From assembly GCF_022808695.1 (NCBI RefSeq), contig NZ_JAKZKW010000014.1, positions 27,679 through 67,672 on the forward strand: a stretch of DNA of 39,994 bases, in the 5' to 3' direction. A model generated the notes under the pieces. The model was not told where the DNA came from. It made no database searches and saw nothing but the letters and a program-made list of their open reading frames with translations. A program made the position numbers and the translations under genes. The DNA is from Fundidesulfovibrio soli (GTDB lineage Bacteria; Desulfobacterota; Desulfovibrionia; Desulfovibrionales; Desulfovibrionaceae). Shown here piece by piece: positions 6,493 to 14,516 of the stretch. The stretch's first letter is position 1; each line of letters begins with the position of its first letter.

Positions 6493-7826
6493 CCGGCCTC
6501 GGTGTCGAAGGTGTAGCCCTTCTCGAAGAGCCGCACGCAGACGTCCACCGCTTCGGGGTCATACAGCTCGCCCCTGTTGTCGCAGATCTCCCCAAGGGCG
6601 CGGGCCAGGCCCAGGGCGGCGCGGTAGGGCCTGTGCGAGCTCATGGCCTCCACCACGTCGGCCACGGAGAGTATCTTGGATTCCGGGAGCAATTGGTCCG
6701 CGCGCAGGCCGGAGGGGTAGCCGGTGCCGTTGATGCGTTCGTGGTGCTCCAGAACCATGCGGGCCACGGGCCAGGGGAAGGGGATGTGCTCCAGGATTTC
6801 GTGGCCCACCTCGGCGTGGGTCTTGATCAGACCCATCTCGATGGAAGTGAGCGTCGAGGGCTTCGCCAGTATTTCCGCCGGGATGTATATCTTCCCGATG
6901 TCATGCAGCAGCCCCGCCACACGCAGGCCCCGCACCCGCTCCTCTTCGAGGCCCATTTCCTGGGCGATGGCGCAGGCCAGGGCCGAGACGCGCTGTTGGT
7001 GGCCGGCGGTGTAGGGGTCGCGCTTTTCGGCCGTGACCGCCAGCGCCGAGACCGTGGCCTCCAGCGTGCGGTTGAGCGAGGCCACATATTCGCGCATCCT
7101 GTACTCGGAGCGCACCCGCTCCGAGATGTCGCGGCACACCATGACGGTGCCGATGCGCGCGCCCCAGTCGTCCAGGATGGGGGAGACTGTGGCCTCTATG
7201 GGCAGCTCGTCGCCATCTCCGCCGGTCAGCTCGCAGGTGTGGCTGCCCGTGGCGGTCAGGGCGCATCCCTCCTGCCCGAATAGCTCCGGCACGGACTTGC
7301 CCACGGCCTGCTCCAGCGTGGTGCCGAGCATCTCCTCGGCCACGGGGTTGATGTACTGCACCAGCCCGGCCGGGCCGGTGGTGACCACCGCGTCGCCCAG
7401 GCTCTTGAGCGTGGTGCCCAGCCAGCGCTCGGAGAGCATCAGCTTGCAGTCGGTCTCGTACTTGTAGACCGCCATCTCGATGGTGGTCTGGAGCTCCCGG
7501 TCCTCGAAGGGCTTGATGATATACCCGAAAGGATTGGTGATCTTGGCCCGGGCCAGGGTCTGCTGGTCGGCGTAGGCCGTAAGGTAGACCACCGGAATGT
7601 CGAAATTCTCACGGATGAGGGTCGCGGCCTCTATGCCGTCCATGCCGCCGGGGAGCATGATGTCCATGAGGACCAGGTCCGGACGCATGTCGCCCGAGCG
7701 CGCCACCGCTTCTTCCCCGGTGCTCACCATGGCCACAACCTGATAGCCCAGGTGGGTCAGTCTGTTGCGGATGTCCAGGGCCACGATGGCTTCGTCCTCG
7801 ACGACCAGGATGCGCCGACTCCCCAT
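6489..7826 (-). CDS. receiver-PAS-HD-GYP response regulator (c-di-GMP phosphodiesterase)
   Basis: A 445-residue cytoplasmic regulator with three parts. The receiver (about 4-120) has ILVVEDE, the phospho-acceptor Asp in LVLMDIMLPGGMDGIEAA, and a late Lys in IIKPFEDREL. The PAS domain (about 135-255) ends in CRDISERVRSEYRM. The HD-GYP domain (about 270-440) has GLLHDIGKIYIP and HHERINGTGYPSGL, the metal and GYP motifs that hydrolyse cyclic di-GMP. Asn replaces the more usual Asp in the HHExxDG motif. AGGAGG lies just before ATG 7826 and overlaps the stop of the preceding gene; the longer frame upstream belongs to that gene's antiframe. No histidine kinase is adjacent. Confidence 0.92.
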   Translation of the reverse strand: MGSRRILVVEDEAIVALDIRNRLTHLGYQVVAMVSTGEEAVARSGDMRPDLVLMDIMLPGGMDGIEAATLIRENFDIPVVYLTAYADQQTLARAKITNPFGYIIKPFEDRELQTTIEMAVYKYETDCKLMLSERWLGTTLKSLGDAVVTTGPAGLVQYINPVAEEMLGTTLEQAVGKSVPELFGQEGCALTATGSHTCELTGGDGDELPIEATVSPILDDWGARIGTVMVCRDISERVRSEYRMREYVASLNRTLEATVSALAVTAEKRDPYTAGHQQRVSALACAIAQEMGLEEERVRGLRVAGLLHDIGKIYIPAEILAKPSTLTSIEMGLIKTHAEVGHEILEHIPFPWPVARMVLEHHERINGTGYPSGLRADQLLPESKILSVADVVEAMSSHRPYRAALGLARALGEICDNRGELYDPEAVDVCVRLFEKGYTFDTEAG

Positions 7827-7834
7827 GTTGCCTC

Positions 7835-8770
7835 CTAGCCTGCGAGTTCCGAGAGCGCCCGGGCAAGGTCCGGATGCGTGAACGTGAAGCCCAGCTCGAG
7901 CAGCCGCGCGGGCACTGCCCTGCATCCGGCAAGAAAGACGTCGTCGGCCATTTCGCCGAAAACCAGGCGCAGCAGCGGCGCGGGTGCTGGCAGCCAGCAC
8001 GGCCTGGAGAGAGCGGCCCCCAAGGCCCGGCAGAACTCCAGGTTGCTGGCGGTTTGCGGCGAGGCGAGGTTGAAGGGGCCGGAGGCGTCCTCCCGTTCCA
8101 TCAGGAACATGATCGCCCGGACCTCGTCCTCGATGTGGATCCAGGGGAAGCCCTGGCTGCCGTCGCCCAGCGGCCCGCCCGCGAAGAATTTGAACTGCGG
8201 GAGCATCTTGGCCAGGATGCCGCCCTTTTCCCCGAGCACCAGCGCTGAGCGGATCACCGCGCGGCGCACGCCCAGGGCCTCCACTTGGGCGCTTGCGGCC
8301 TCCCACTGGCGGCATACCTCCGCCAGGAAGCCGCCCCCGGAAGGGTGCGACTCGTCCACGGCCGGATCGCGCGAATCTCCGTAGTAGCCCACGGCAGAGG
8401 CCTGCACCAGCACCCTGGGCAGCGCGCCGGAGTTCCGCGCCACGTGTTCCACGGCCTGGACCATGGCCCGGCCCGCATTCACCCGGCTTTCCAGGATGGC
8501 CCTTCTGCGCTTGGTTGTCCAGGGTCCGGCGGCCACGTTCTCACCGGTGAGGTTCACCAGAGCGCCCGCGCCGTCGGCCAGATGCCCCCAGCCGTGCGCC
8601 GTAAGCCCATCCCAGGTGACGAATTCAGGGCCTCCTGCCGCCGCGGGGCGCGCCGGCCCCCTGGTGAGCACCTGGACCCGCCAGCCCGAGGCCCCCAGCG
8701 CCGCGCACAAGGCCCTGCCGATGAATCCGCTCCCGCCGGCAACGATCACGCGTTTCGAACTCGCATCCAT
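7835..8770 (-). CDS. TIGR01777-family NAD(P)-dependent epimerase (YfcH-like)
   Basis: A 311-residue extended-SDR protein. The Rossmann start is VIVAGGSGFIGRALCAAL (8-25). Family-specific stretches are VNLTGENVAAGPW, VQASAVGYYGDS (containing the YYG of this family), WIHIEDEVRAI and FNLASP. The C-terminal domain ends with LLELGFTFTHPDLARAL, the DUF1731 tail typical of YfcH/TIGR01777 proteins. The physiological substrate of this family is not established. It lies 44 bases after the DUF4390 gene and 8 bases before the HD-GYP gene, so the four minus-strand genes 9378 to 5227 look like one operon. Confidence 0.9.
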   Translation of the reverse strand: MDASSKRVIVAGGSGFIGRALCAALGASGWRVQVLTRGPARPAAAGGPEFVTWDGLTAHGWGHLADGAGALVNLTGENVAAGPWTTKRRRAILESRVNAGRAMVQAVEHVARNSGALPRVLVQASAVGYYGDSRDPAVDESHPSGGGFLAEVCRQWEAASAQVEALGVRRAVIRSALVLGEKGGILAKMLPQFKFFAGGPLGDGSQGFPWIHIEDEVRAIMFLMEREDASGPFNLASPQTASNLEFCRALGAALSRPCWLPAPAPLLRLVFGEMADDVFLAGCRAVPARLLELGFTFTHPDLARALSELAG

Positions 8771-8814
8771 GTCCGTGCCCCTCTACGTATCGCCCGGCCC
8801 TTGGGTCGGGAGGC

Positions 8815-9378
8815 TCAATAGGAGAAGTCGAGTTGATACTTCACCGGCGGCACCAAGTCGAAATTCCAGAAGAAGACCGTGTTCTTCACCCACTCGGGCA
8901 CCTCACGGCGCACCAGGCGGATCTCCAGTGAGAGCGAGTACGTGAAGCCCCGCTCCATCTGGCTCCATTCTCCCAGGTCCATGGAGAGGGTGCCCCAGGC
9001 CTCCTTCATGAGCAGGGCCACGTCGCGCCCGCGATAGTGCTCCTGGCGTTTGGAGGGCAGCACGATCTGGTAGGGCCCGCCCTCGTGGAGCACCAGCTCG
9101 CTGGACATCTCGGCGCGGGCCACGTCCTTGTTCCAGACGTAGTCCCGTTTGCGGCCCAGCACCGCCTTGCACTCCAGGGCCAGGACCTCGCCGCGCGTCA
9201 GAGCCTCGTGAACGGCCTCCTCGGCCTTGATGCCCAGCCCGAAGCGCACCTTCACGCGGCCTTCCTGGTTGTCCACCACCAGGTTGGTGAGCGTTATGCG
9301 CTGCGCGTGCGCCGTCCCGGGCCAGGCGGCAAGCCCGGACACCAGGAACAAGATGAGAAGCAGCACGATTCGGCGCAT
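8815..9378 (-). CDS. exported DUF4390-type protein
   Basis: A 187-residue protein with an N-terminal signal peptide (MRRIVLLLILFLVSG, ending near AHA at 25). The mature part is mostly beta-like and ends in FWNFDLVPPVKYQLDFSY, which strongly resembles the C-terminus of DUF4390 proteins. The function of that family is unknown; in other proteobacteria it often sits near two-component genes, and here a response regulator is two genes downstream. ATG 9378 is chosen because the signal peptide begins there; the SD is weak. The frame continues open to 9519 but without a signal-like start. Confidence 0.8.
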   Translation of the reverse strand: MRRIVLLLILFLVSGLAAWPGTAHAQRITLTNLVVDNQEGRVKVRFGLGIKAEEAVHEALTRGEVLALECKAVLGRKRDYVWNKDVARAEMSSELVLHEGGPYQIVLPSKRQEHYRGRDVALLMKEAWGTLSMDLGEWSQMERGFTYSLSLEIRLVRREVPEWVKNTVFFWNFDLVPPVKYQLDFSY

Positions 9379-9419
9379 GAATATTCCCGCGGTTTTCTCT
9401 GGCGCAATCGCCCCCACTT

Positions 9420-9470
9420 TGCCTAACGCATGGTCCGGGCTTTGACAACAGCCATCGGCGGCGGTAGCCT
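9420..9470. promoter_or_regulatory. overlapping divergent promoters, DUF4390 gene / rlmH
   Basis: On the plus strand TTGACA (9442-9447), 17 bases, TAGCCT (9465-9470), then ATG 9482. On the minus strand TTGTCA (9448-9443), 17 bases, TAGGCA (9425-9420). The two -35 hexamers are the same palindromic DNA read in both directions. The -10 matches are weak (about 3 of 6). Confidence 0.35.
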
Positions 9471-9481
9471 CCCTGAACACG

Positions 9482-9952
9482 ATGAATCGCTTGAAACTTT
9501 TGTTCGTGGGCGAGGCCAAGGCCCCCTGGGCCGCCGATGCCGCCCGCCACTACATCGAGGCCCTCTCGCGCTACGTGCGTTGCGAGGTGGTCTGCACCCG
9601 CGACATCAAGGACGCCAAGGACAAGGCCCAGCGCATGCGCCGCGAAGGCCAGGCCCTGCTGGGCTCCGTCACCGCGCGCGACCGGGTGATCGGGCTGGAC
9701 GAGGGAGGCCGGGCCCACGGCTCCAAGGGGCTTTCAGCCAAGCTCTCCGCTTGGCTGGAGGACCCGGGCCGCGCCCCCTGCTTCGTGGTGGGCGGGCCGT
9801 TCGGCTTCAGCCCCGAGGTGCGCGAGCGTTTCGACGAGACCATGAGCCTGGGCCCCTACACCCTGCCCCACGATCTGGCCCGCGTGGTCCTGCTGGAGCA
9901 GCTCTACCGGGGCATGACCATATTGGCCAAACACCCATACCACCACGATTAG
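9482..9952 (+). CDS. rlmH: 23S rRNA pseudouridine-1915 N3-methyltransferase
   Basis: A 156-residue SPOUT methyltransferase that methylates pseudouridine 1915 in helix 69 of 23S rRNA, using SAM, on assembled ribosomes. Length matches E. coli RlmH (155). The SAM knot is visible: VIGLDEGGR, CFVVGGPFGFSPEV, and the C-terminal LPHDLARVVLLEQLYRG with TILAKHPYHHD, the nearly invariant HPYH end. No SD is visible in front of the ATG. The promoter-like element ends only 11 bases upstream, so the transcript may be nearly leaderless. Confidence 0.96.
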   Translation: MNRLKLLFVGEAKAPWAADAARHYIEALSRYVRCEVVCTRDIKDAKDKAQRMRREGQALLGSVTARDRVIGLDEGGRAHGSKGLSAKLSAWLEDPGRAPCFVVGGPFGFSPEVRERFDETMSLGPYTLPHDLARVVLLEQLYRGMTILAKHPYHHD

Positions 9953-9984
9953 GCACGAATAGCCACGAATAAGGACACGCAGCC

Positions 9985-10206
9985 ATGCCCATGTTCGACA
10001 CGAAATATCTGGACAAGCTGGAAGCCTACTTCGCCTCGGGCGACCTGGAGATGGACTTCGAATACGCCGACGAGGAGAAGCGCGGGCGCATCCTGGATTT
10101 CCTGGAGAAGCTGATGAACCTGGCGGACCAGGCCGACGTGCTGGCCACCAAGCTCATCTTCAAGGATTCGCTTCAGGAGATGTTCGGCGAGAAGACCCAG
10201 CAATAG
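9985..10206 (+). CDS. small acidic protein of unknown function
   Basis: A 73-residue protein with no recognised family. It is highly charged, acidic overall and predicted helical: YLDKLEAYF, then DEEKRGRILDFLEKLMNLADQADVLATKL. There is no signal peptide, membrane segment or Cys. It follows rlmH by 32 bases in the same direction, with TAAGGA about 12 bases before the ATG. The short spacer contains a near-duplicate of CACGAATA. The 3' end overlaps the convergent rsmG gene by 34 bases. Coding-like third-position GC bias and clean context support it. Confidence 0.65.
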   Translation: MPMFDTKYLDKLEAYFASGDLEMDFEYADEEKRGRILDFLEKLMNLADQADVLATKLIFKDSLQEMFGEKTQQ

Positions 10207-10820
10207 CCGGTGCGCCCCCGGCTGGGGTAGGCCCGCGCCTCGGCCAGGACGTAGCCGTGGGGGACGGGGCCGTCCGGCGCCTCCTCATTGGAGAAGACCA
10301 CGACCAGGGGCAGCACCCCGCCACGCGCGTGCCGCGCGGCCGTGCCCAGGAACTCCCGCCAGGGCTGGAAGGCACGGGAGAGGCACACGTCCGCCTCGCG
10401 GCGCAGGGCCTCGCAGCGCCCCTCGAACACCTCGGTGCGCGGCAGGCGCATCATGGCCAGGCACTGCCGAAGGAAGGCCACGCGCTTGGCCCTGGGCTCG
10501 ATGAGCACATAGGTGCCCGCCTGCCAGAACACGCGCAGCGGCACCCCCGGGATGCCCGCCCCGGCCCCGAAATCCAGGGTCACCGGGTTCCCGGGCAGGC
10601 TGAGCCCCGCCAGCAGGTCCGCCAGGTGCCAGCTGTCCGCCACCAGCTCCTCCAGCATGGCCCGCCAGCTGCGCGGGCCTACCAGATTGGTGCGGGCGTT
10701 CCATTTCTCAAGAAGGCCGAGATACATCGCGAGGGCCTGCGCCTGTGCTTCGTCCAGGGTCCGGCCCAAGTCCTGCGCGGCCTGGGCCACCTGCCGGGGA
10801 TCGGGATTGCCATGCTCCAT
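10173..10820 (-). CDS. rsmG: 16S rRNA (guanine-527-N7) methyltransferase
   Basis: A 215-residue SAM-dependent methyltransferase (GidB). It methylates G527 of 16S rRNA; loss gives low-level streptomycin resistance in other bacteria. Characteristic parts are the N-terminal helix YLGLLEKWNARTNLVGPRS, the SAM loop LDFGAGAGIPGVPLRVF and LIEPRAKRVAFLRQCL. ATG 10820 starts the conserved region, though no SD is present; the frame remains open upstream only as antisense to fabD. The last 34 bases overlap the small acidic protein gene. Confidence 0.9.
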   Translation of the reverse strand: MEHGNPDPRQVAQAAQDLGRTLDEAQAQALAMYLGLLEKWNARTNLVGPRSWRAMLEELVADSWHLADLLAGLSLPGNPVTLDFGAGAGIPGVPLRVFWQAGTYVLIEPRAKRVAFLRQCLAMMRLPRTEVFEGRCEALRREADVCLSRAFQPWREFLGTAARHARGGVLPLVVVFSNEEAPDGPVPHGYVLAEARAYPSRGRTGYCWVFSPNIS

Positions 10821-10827
10821 GCGCCGG

Positions 10828-10871
10828 GGTATGGCCCAAGAATTGACGCCCGTCAAAGGATGCTCTACCAA
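10828..10871. promoter_or_regulatory. divergent promoters sharing a dyad, rsmG / fabD
   Basis: The dyad TTGACGCCCGTCAA (10843-10856) supplies a -35 on each strand. For fabD: TTGACG, 17 bases, TACCAA (10866-10871). For rsmG: TTGACG (10856-10851), 17 bases, CATACC (10833-10828), leaving about 7 bases before the rsmG ATG, which has no SD. The dyad could also be a repressor operator. Confidence 0.4.
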
Positions 10872-10908
10872 CGCGGCGGACCGACACCGCCTGCAAGGAG
10901 CTTGCACC

Positions 10909-11853
10909 GTGACAACCACCCCCTGCGCTACAGCAGTTCTCTTCCCCGGACAGGGTTCCCAGGAAAAAGGCATGGGCCGCGACCTGGCCGAAGCCGACGC
11001 CGACAGCATGGAGCTGTGGAAGACCGCCGAGAAGGTCTCCGGCCTGAAGCTGCGCGACATATATTGGGACGGCGACGACGCCTCCATGGCCGACACCCGC
11101 AACCTCCAGCCCGCCATGACCGTGACCACCCTGAACCTCTGGCGCACGGTGGCCAGGAAGATTTCCCCCATGGGCATGGCCGGGCACAGCCTGGGCGAAT
11201 ACGCCGCCCTGGCCGCCGCAGGTGCGCTGCCCGCACCCCAGGTGCTGGAGCTGGTCAGCCTGCGCGGCAGGCTCATGGCCGAGGCCGGGGGCTCCGACGG
11301 GGCCATGGCCGCCATTCTCAAGGTCTCCCTGGCAGACGTGGAGTCCATCGTGGCCCGCGCCGCCGAAGCCACGGGCGGCACCCTGCTGGTGGCCAACTAC
11401 AACACCCCCGGACAGTACGTGATTTCCGGCCGCAAGGACGCCGTGGACCAGGCCGCCGGGCTCTGCAAGGAAGTGAAGGGCCGGGCCATCCCCCTGGCGG
11501 TGAGCGGCGCGTTCCACTCCCCCATGATGGCCGAAGCCGCCGCCGAACTGGCCAAGGTGCTGGAGAAGGCCGACTGGCGCGCCCCCTCCGTGCCGGTGTA
11601 CTGCAACGTCTCGGGCGCGGCTGAGGCCGATCCCATGGCGCTGAGGGGCCTGCTTTCCCGCCAGATGACCTCCTCCGTGCGCTGGATCGACACCGTCGGC
11701 GCGCTCTACGCCGGCGGCGCGCGCCACTTCGTGGAGCTTGGCCCCAAGGGCGTGCTGACCAAGATGGTCAAGCCCAACCTGGAGGGCAAGGACGACTTCA
11801 CCGCCGTCTCCGTGGCCAGCCTGGAGGCCGCGCAGGCCTACCAGCCCTGCTGA
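10909..11853 (+). CDS. fabD: malonyl-CoA:ACP transacylase
   Basis: A 314-residue enzyme that moves malonyl from CoA to acyl carrier protein, supplying fatty acid chain elongation. Visible motifs are the N-terminal LFPGQGSQEKGMG, the nucleophile-elbow serine in GHSLGEYAALAAAG, the active-site His in SGAFHSPMM, and VELGPKGVLTKMVK near the end. Length matches E. coli FabD (309). The GTG at 10909 is preferred because AAGGAG lies 8 bases ahead and the conserved region starts directly after it; the in-frame open stretch upstream overlaps rsmG antisense. The gene is separate from other fab genes here. Confidence 0.94.
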   Translation: MTTTPCATAVLFPGQGSQEKGMGRDLAEADADSMELWKTAEKVSGLKLRDIYWDGDDASMADTRNLQPAMTVTTLNLWRTVARKISPMGMAGHSLGEYAALAAAGALPAPQVLELVSLRGRLMAEAGGSDGAMAAILKVSLADVESIVARAAEATGGTLLVANYNTPGQYVISGRKDAVDQAAGLCKEVKGRAIPLAVSGAFHSPMMAEAAAELAKVLEKADWRAPSVPVYCNVSGAAEADPMALRGLLSRQMTSSVRWIDTVGALYAGGARHFVELGPKGVLTKMVKPNLEGKDDFTAVSVASLEAAQAYQPC

Positions 11854-11883
11854 GCAGGCCAGGCCGAAGATGACCGCAACCCC

Positions 11884-11917
11884 GCGCGCGGCCGGAGCCA
11901 ACGCTCCCGCCGCGCGC
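11884..11917 (+). terminator. GC-rich hairpin between fabD and argS
   Basis: A 9-bp stem (11884-11892 with 11909-11917) extends after one mismatch by 5 more pairs around a CAAC loop. It is followed by ACAACG rather than a T tract, so termination is uncertain; it may instead be an RNA-stabilising or attenuating structure in the 109-base gap. Confidence 0.35.
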
Positions 11918-11962
11918 ACAACGTGAGCGCCCCAACGGGCATACAACGAGACACCGAGCACC

Positions 11963-13618
11963 ATGCGCGCAATCACCCATCTCAAGTCGCTTCTGGAATC
12001 CATTCTCTCCGAAATGGGCGCACCCTGGCCCGAGAAGGCCACCATCGAGCCCCCCAAGGACAAGAAGTTCGGCGACATGGCCTGCAACGTGGCCATGCTC
12101 ACGGCGGGGAAGCTTAACAAGAAGCCCCGCGACCTGGCCGAGGAGCTGCGCGCGGCCCTGCTGGCGGCCGACCCCTCGCTCTCCAAGGTGGAGGTGGCCG
12201 GGCCGGGCTTCCTCAACGTCACCTTCGCGCCCGCCTTCTGGCAGAGCACGGTGGCGCAGATTCTCGAAGAAGCCGACGCTTACGGCAAGCAGGATACGGG
12301 CAAGGGCCGCAAGGTGCAGGTGGAGTACGTGTCCGCCAACCCCACCGGCCCGCTGCACATCGGGCACGGGCGCGGCGCGGCCGTGGGCGACAGCCTGGCC
12401 AGGCTGCTTCGGGCCACCGGGCACGAAGTCTCCACCGAATATTACATCAACGACGCGGGCCGCCAGATGCGCCTTTTGGGCATGTCCATCTGGGTGCGCC
12501 TGCTGGAAGTGCTGGAGAAGCCTGTCACCTACCCCGAGGACTGGTACAAGGGCGACTACATCATCGACCTGGCCCGCGAGGTCATCGCCCTGCACGGGGC
12601 CGCCATCGCGGACATGGACCCCGAGAAGGCCCAGGACATCTGCTACGAGTACGGCATGAAGTCCATCCTGGACGGCATCAAGAAGGATCTGGCCGAGTTC
12701 CGCGTGGAGCACCAGGTCTGGTTCTCGGAGAAGTCCCTGGTGGCCGGGGGCGAGGTGGAATCCACCTTGGCCGAGCTGCACGAGAAGGGCCTGGCCTACG
12801 ACCAGGAGGGCGCGCTCTGGATGGCCACCTCCCGCTTCGGGGACGACAAGGACCGCGTGCTGCGCAAGTCCACCGGGGAGCTGACCTATTTCGCCTCCGA
12901 CATCGCCTACCACGCCAACAAGTACCGCCGGGGCTTCGACACCGTGGTGGACATCTGGGGCGCCGACCACCACGGCTACGTACCGCGCATGAAGGCCGCC
13001 GTGCAGGCCGTGGGCCGCGACCCCGAGGACCTCAAGGTCATCCTGGTGCAGCTGGTGAACCTGCTGCGCGGAGGCGAGCAGATCGCCATGTCCACGCGCG
13101 CGGGCCAGTTCGAGACCCTGGCCGACGTCTGCGCCGAGACGGGCGTTGACGCGGCGCGCTTCATGTTCCTCTCCCGCAAGTCCGACAGCCACCTGGACTT
13201 CGACCTGGAGCTGGTCAAGCAGCGCACCATGGACAACCCCGTCTATTACGTGCAGTACGCCCACGCCCGCATCTGCTCACTGTTCGCCAAGGCCGAAGAG
13301 CGCGGCGTGGCCATGCCCCAGCCCTCCCCGGAGCTGCTGGCCCGCCTGGACACCCCCGAAGACCTTGACCTGCTGCGCATGCTGGAGCAGTATCCCGACA
13401 CCCTGGCCAGCGCCGCCCAGACCATGAGCCCCCACGTGGTGAGCTTTTACCTGCGCGAGCTGGCCGGCCTGCTGCACAGATACTATACGGCCCACCCGGT
13501 GCTGGCCGCTCCCGACCAGGAGCTCATGGCCGCGAGGATGCTCATCCTGGCGGCGGTGGCCCAGGTCGTGCGCAACGGCCTTGATCTGCTGGGTGTGGCC
13601 GCCCCGGAAAAAATGTAG
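11963..13618 (+). CDS. argS: arginyl-tRNA synthetase
   Basis: A 551-residue class I aminoacyl-tRNA synthetase charging tRNA-Arg. The N-terminal ArgS-specific domain occupies about 1-105. The catalytic core has [20 protein letters not shown], whose HIGH is intact. The second signature region is [13 protein letters not shown], the KMSKS-degenerate form common in ArgS proteins. The C-terminal anticodon-binding helical domain (about 425-551) ends in [14 protein letters not shown]. Length is typical. The SPOR gene starts 12 bases after its stop. Confidence 0.97.
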   Translation: MRAITHLKSLLESILSEMGAPWPEKATIEPPKDKKFGDMACNVAMLTAGKLNKKPRDLAEELRAALLAADPSLSKVEVAGPGFLNVTFAPAFWQSTVAQILEEADAYGKQDTGKGRKVQVEYVSANPTGPLHIGHGRGAAVGDSLARLLRATGHEVSTEYYINDAGRQMRLLGMSIWVRLLEVLEKPVTYPEDWYKGDYIIDLAREVIALHGAAIADMDPEKAQDICYEYGMKSILDGIKKDLAEFRVEHQVWFSEKSLVAGGEVESTLAELHEKGLAYDQEGALWMATSRFGDDKDRVLRKSTGELTYFASDIAYHANKYRRGFDTVVDIWGADHHGYVPRMKAAVQAVGRDPEDLKVILVQLVNLLRGGEQIAMSTRAGQFETLADVCAETGVDAARFMFLSRKSDSHLDFDLELVKQRTMDNPVYYVQYAHARICSLFAKAEERGVAMPQPSPELLARLDTPEDLDLLRMLEQYPDTLASAAQTMSPHVVSFYLRELAGLLHRYYTAHPVLAAPDQELMAARMLILAAVAQVVRNGLDLLGVAAPEKM

Positions 13619-13630
13619 ACGGAGCATTGC

Positions 13631-14470
13631 ATGAAGGTCGTGGACCGCATGAAGTCCCAGAAGACCCAGGACGAGGGCCCCCGCAAATTCGTCAAGGAAT
13701 TCACGGTGTCGAGCCTGGTGTCCTACGGCGTGGTCGCCGTGTTGGGCATCATCTGGGTGTTCATCCTGGGCGTGCTGGTGGGGCGCGGCTACAAGCCGGA
13801 GAACGCCGTGCCGCAGGTGGCCCAGATCATGCCCTCGGCCCAGCCCCAGACCCAGCAGCCCGAGAACAAGGAGCCGCCGCAGGTGCTCAAGCCCGAGGAG
13901 CTGGCCTTCATGGACAGCCTTCAGGGCAAGAAGCCGCCCGAAACCGTCACGGTGGACTCCACCAAGAAACCCCAGGATCAGCCCGCGCAGGCCCATGCCG
14001 CGCCGGCCCAGGGAGTCGCGCCCACGCCCTCCACCCTGGAGAAGCCCCCCGCCCCCCTGCCCAAGGGACAGGTGGCCACGGCCCCGGCCCAGCCGGACAA
14101 GAAGGCCGCCCCCATGGACGCGGGCAAGCACAAGGACGAGAAGGCCGCCAAGGCCAAGGATGAGAAGCCCGCCAAGGCCAAAGACGAGAGAACGGCCAAA
14201 GGCAAGGAAGAGAAGGCAGCCAAGGCCGACGGCGGGACGCTGCGCTGCGTCTACCAGCTGGCCTCCATGGACAAGAAGAGTCAGGCGCAGGAGGAAGCCG
14301 ACCGCTTCGCCAAGAAGGGCCTGAAAACTTCCGTGCAGGAGGCCCACGTTGGCGGAAAGACCGTCTGGCGGGTGGTGACGACGCTCAAGGGCACCGAGTC
14401 CGAGATCAAATCCTCCCTGGATAAGGCTGGCGCAAAAAAGCCTATACTTCGCGAGAAAAAAAACTTATGA
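13631..14470 (+). CDS. membrane-anchored SPOR-domain protein with Lys/Glu-rich octapeptide repeats
   Basis: A 279-residue single-pass inner-membrane protein. The cytoplasmic N-terminus (1-28) is followed by a membrane helix at about 30-50 and a Pro/Ala/Gln-rich linker. Four octapeptide repeats occur at 14132-14227: KDEKAAKA, KDEKPAKA, KDERTAKG, KEEKAAKA. The SPOR domain (about 202-275) begins LRCVYQLASMDKKSQAQ and includes RVVTTLKGT. SPOR domains bind peptidoglycan strands stripped of stem peptides, usually at the division septum. The ATG has a GGAG 8 bases upstream. It is tightly linked to argS and probably co-transcribed with the decarboxylase that follows. Confidence 0.85.
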   Translation: MKVVDRMKSQKTQDEGPRKFVKEFTVSSLVSYGVVAVLGIIWVFILGVLVGRGYKPENAVPQVAQIMPSAQPQTQQPENKEPPQVLKPEELAFMDSLQGKKPPETVTVDSTKKPQDQPAQAHAAPAQGVAPTPSTLEKPPAPLPKGQVATAPAQPDKKAAPMDAGKHKDEKAAKAKDEKPAKAKDERTAKGKEEKAAKADGGTLRCVYQLASMDKKSQAQEEADRFAKKGLKTSVQEAHVGGKTVWRVVTTLKGTESEIKSSLDKAGAKKPILREKKNL

Positions 14471-14478
14471 GACGGCTC

Positions 14479-14492
14479 CCCCGCTAGCGGGG
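14479..14492. other. short perfect palindrome upstream of the arginine decarboxylase gene
   Basis: CCCCGCTAGCGGGG is a 14-base perfect palindrome, 24 bases before the ATG at 14517 and just ahead of its SD (GGAGGA, 14505-14510). It could be a protein-binding site or a small RNA hairpin affecting initiation; no T tract follows. Confidence 0.3.
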
Positions 14493-14516
14493 AGGCTCTC
14501 CCATGGAGGACGATGA

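Noticed and set aside
11798-13264. Long minus-strand frame opposite argS
   Set aside because: ArgS on the plus strand is unambiguous; the antisense translation is compositionally odd.
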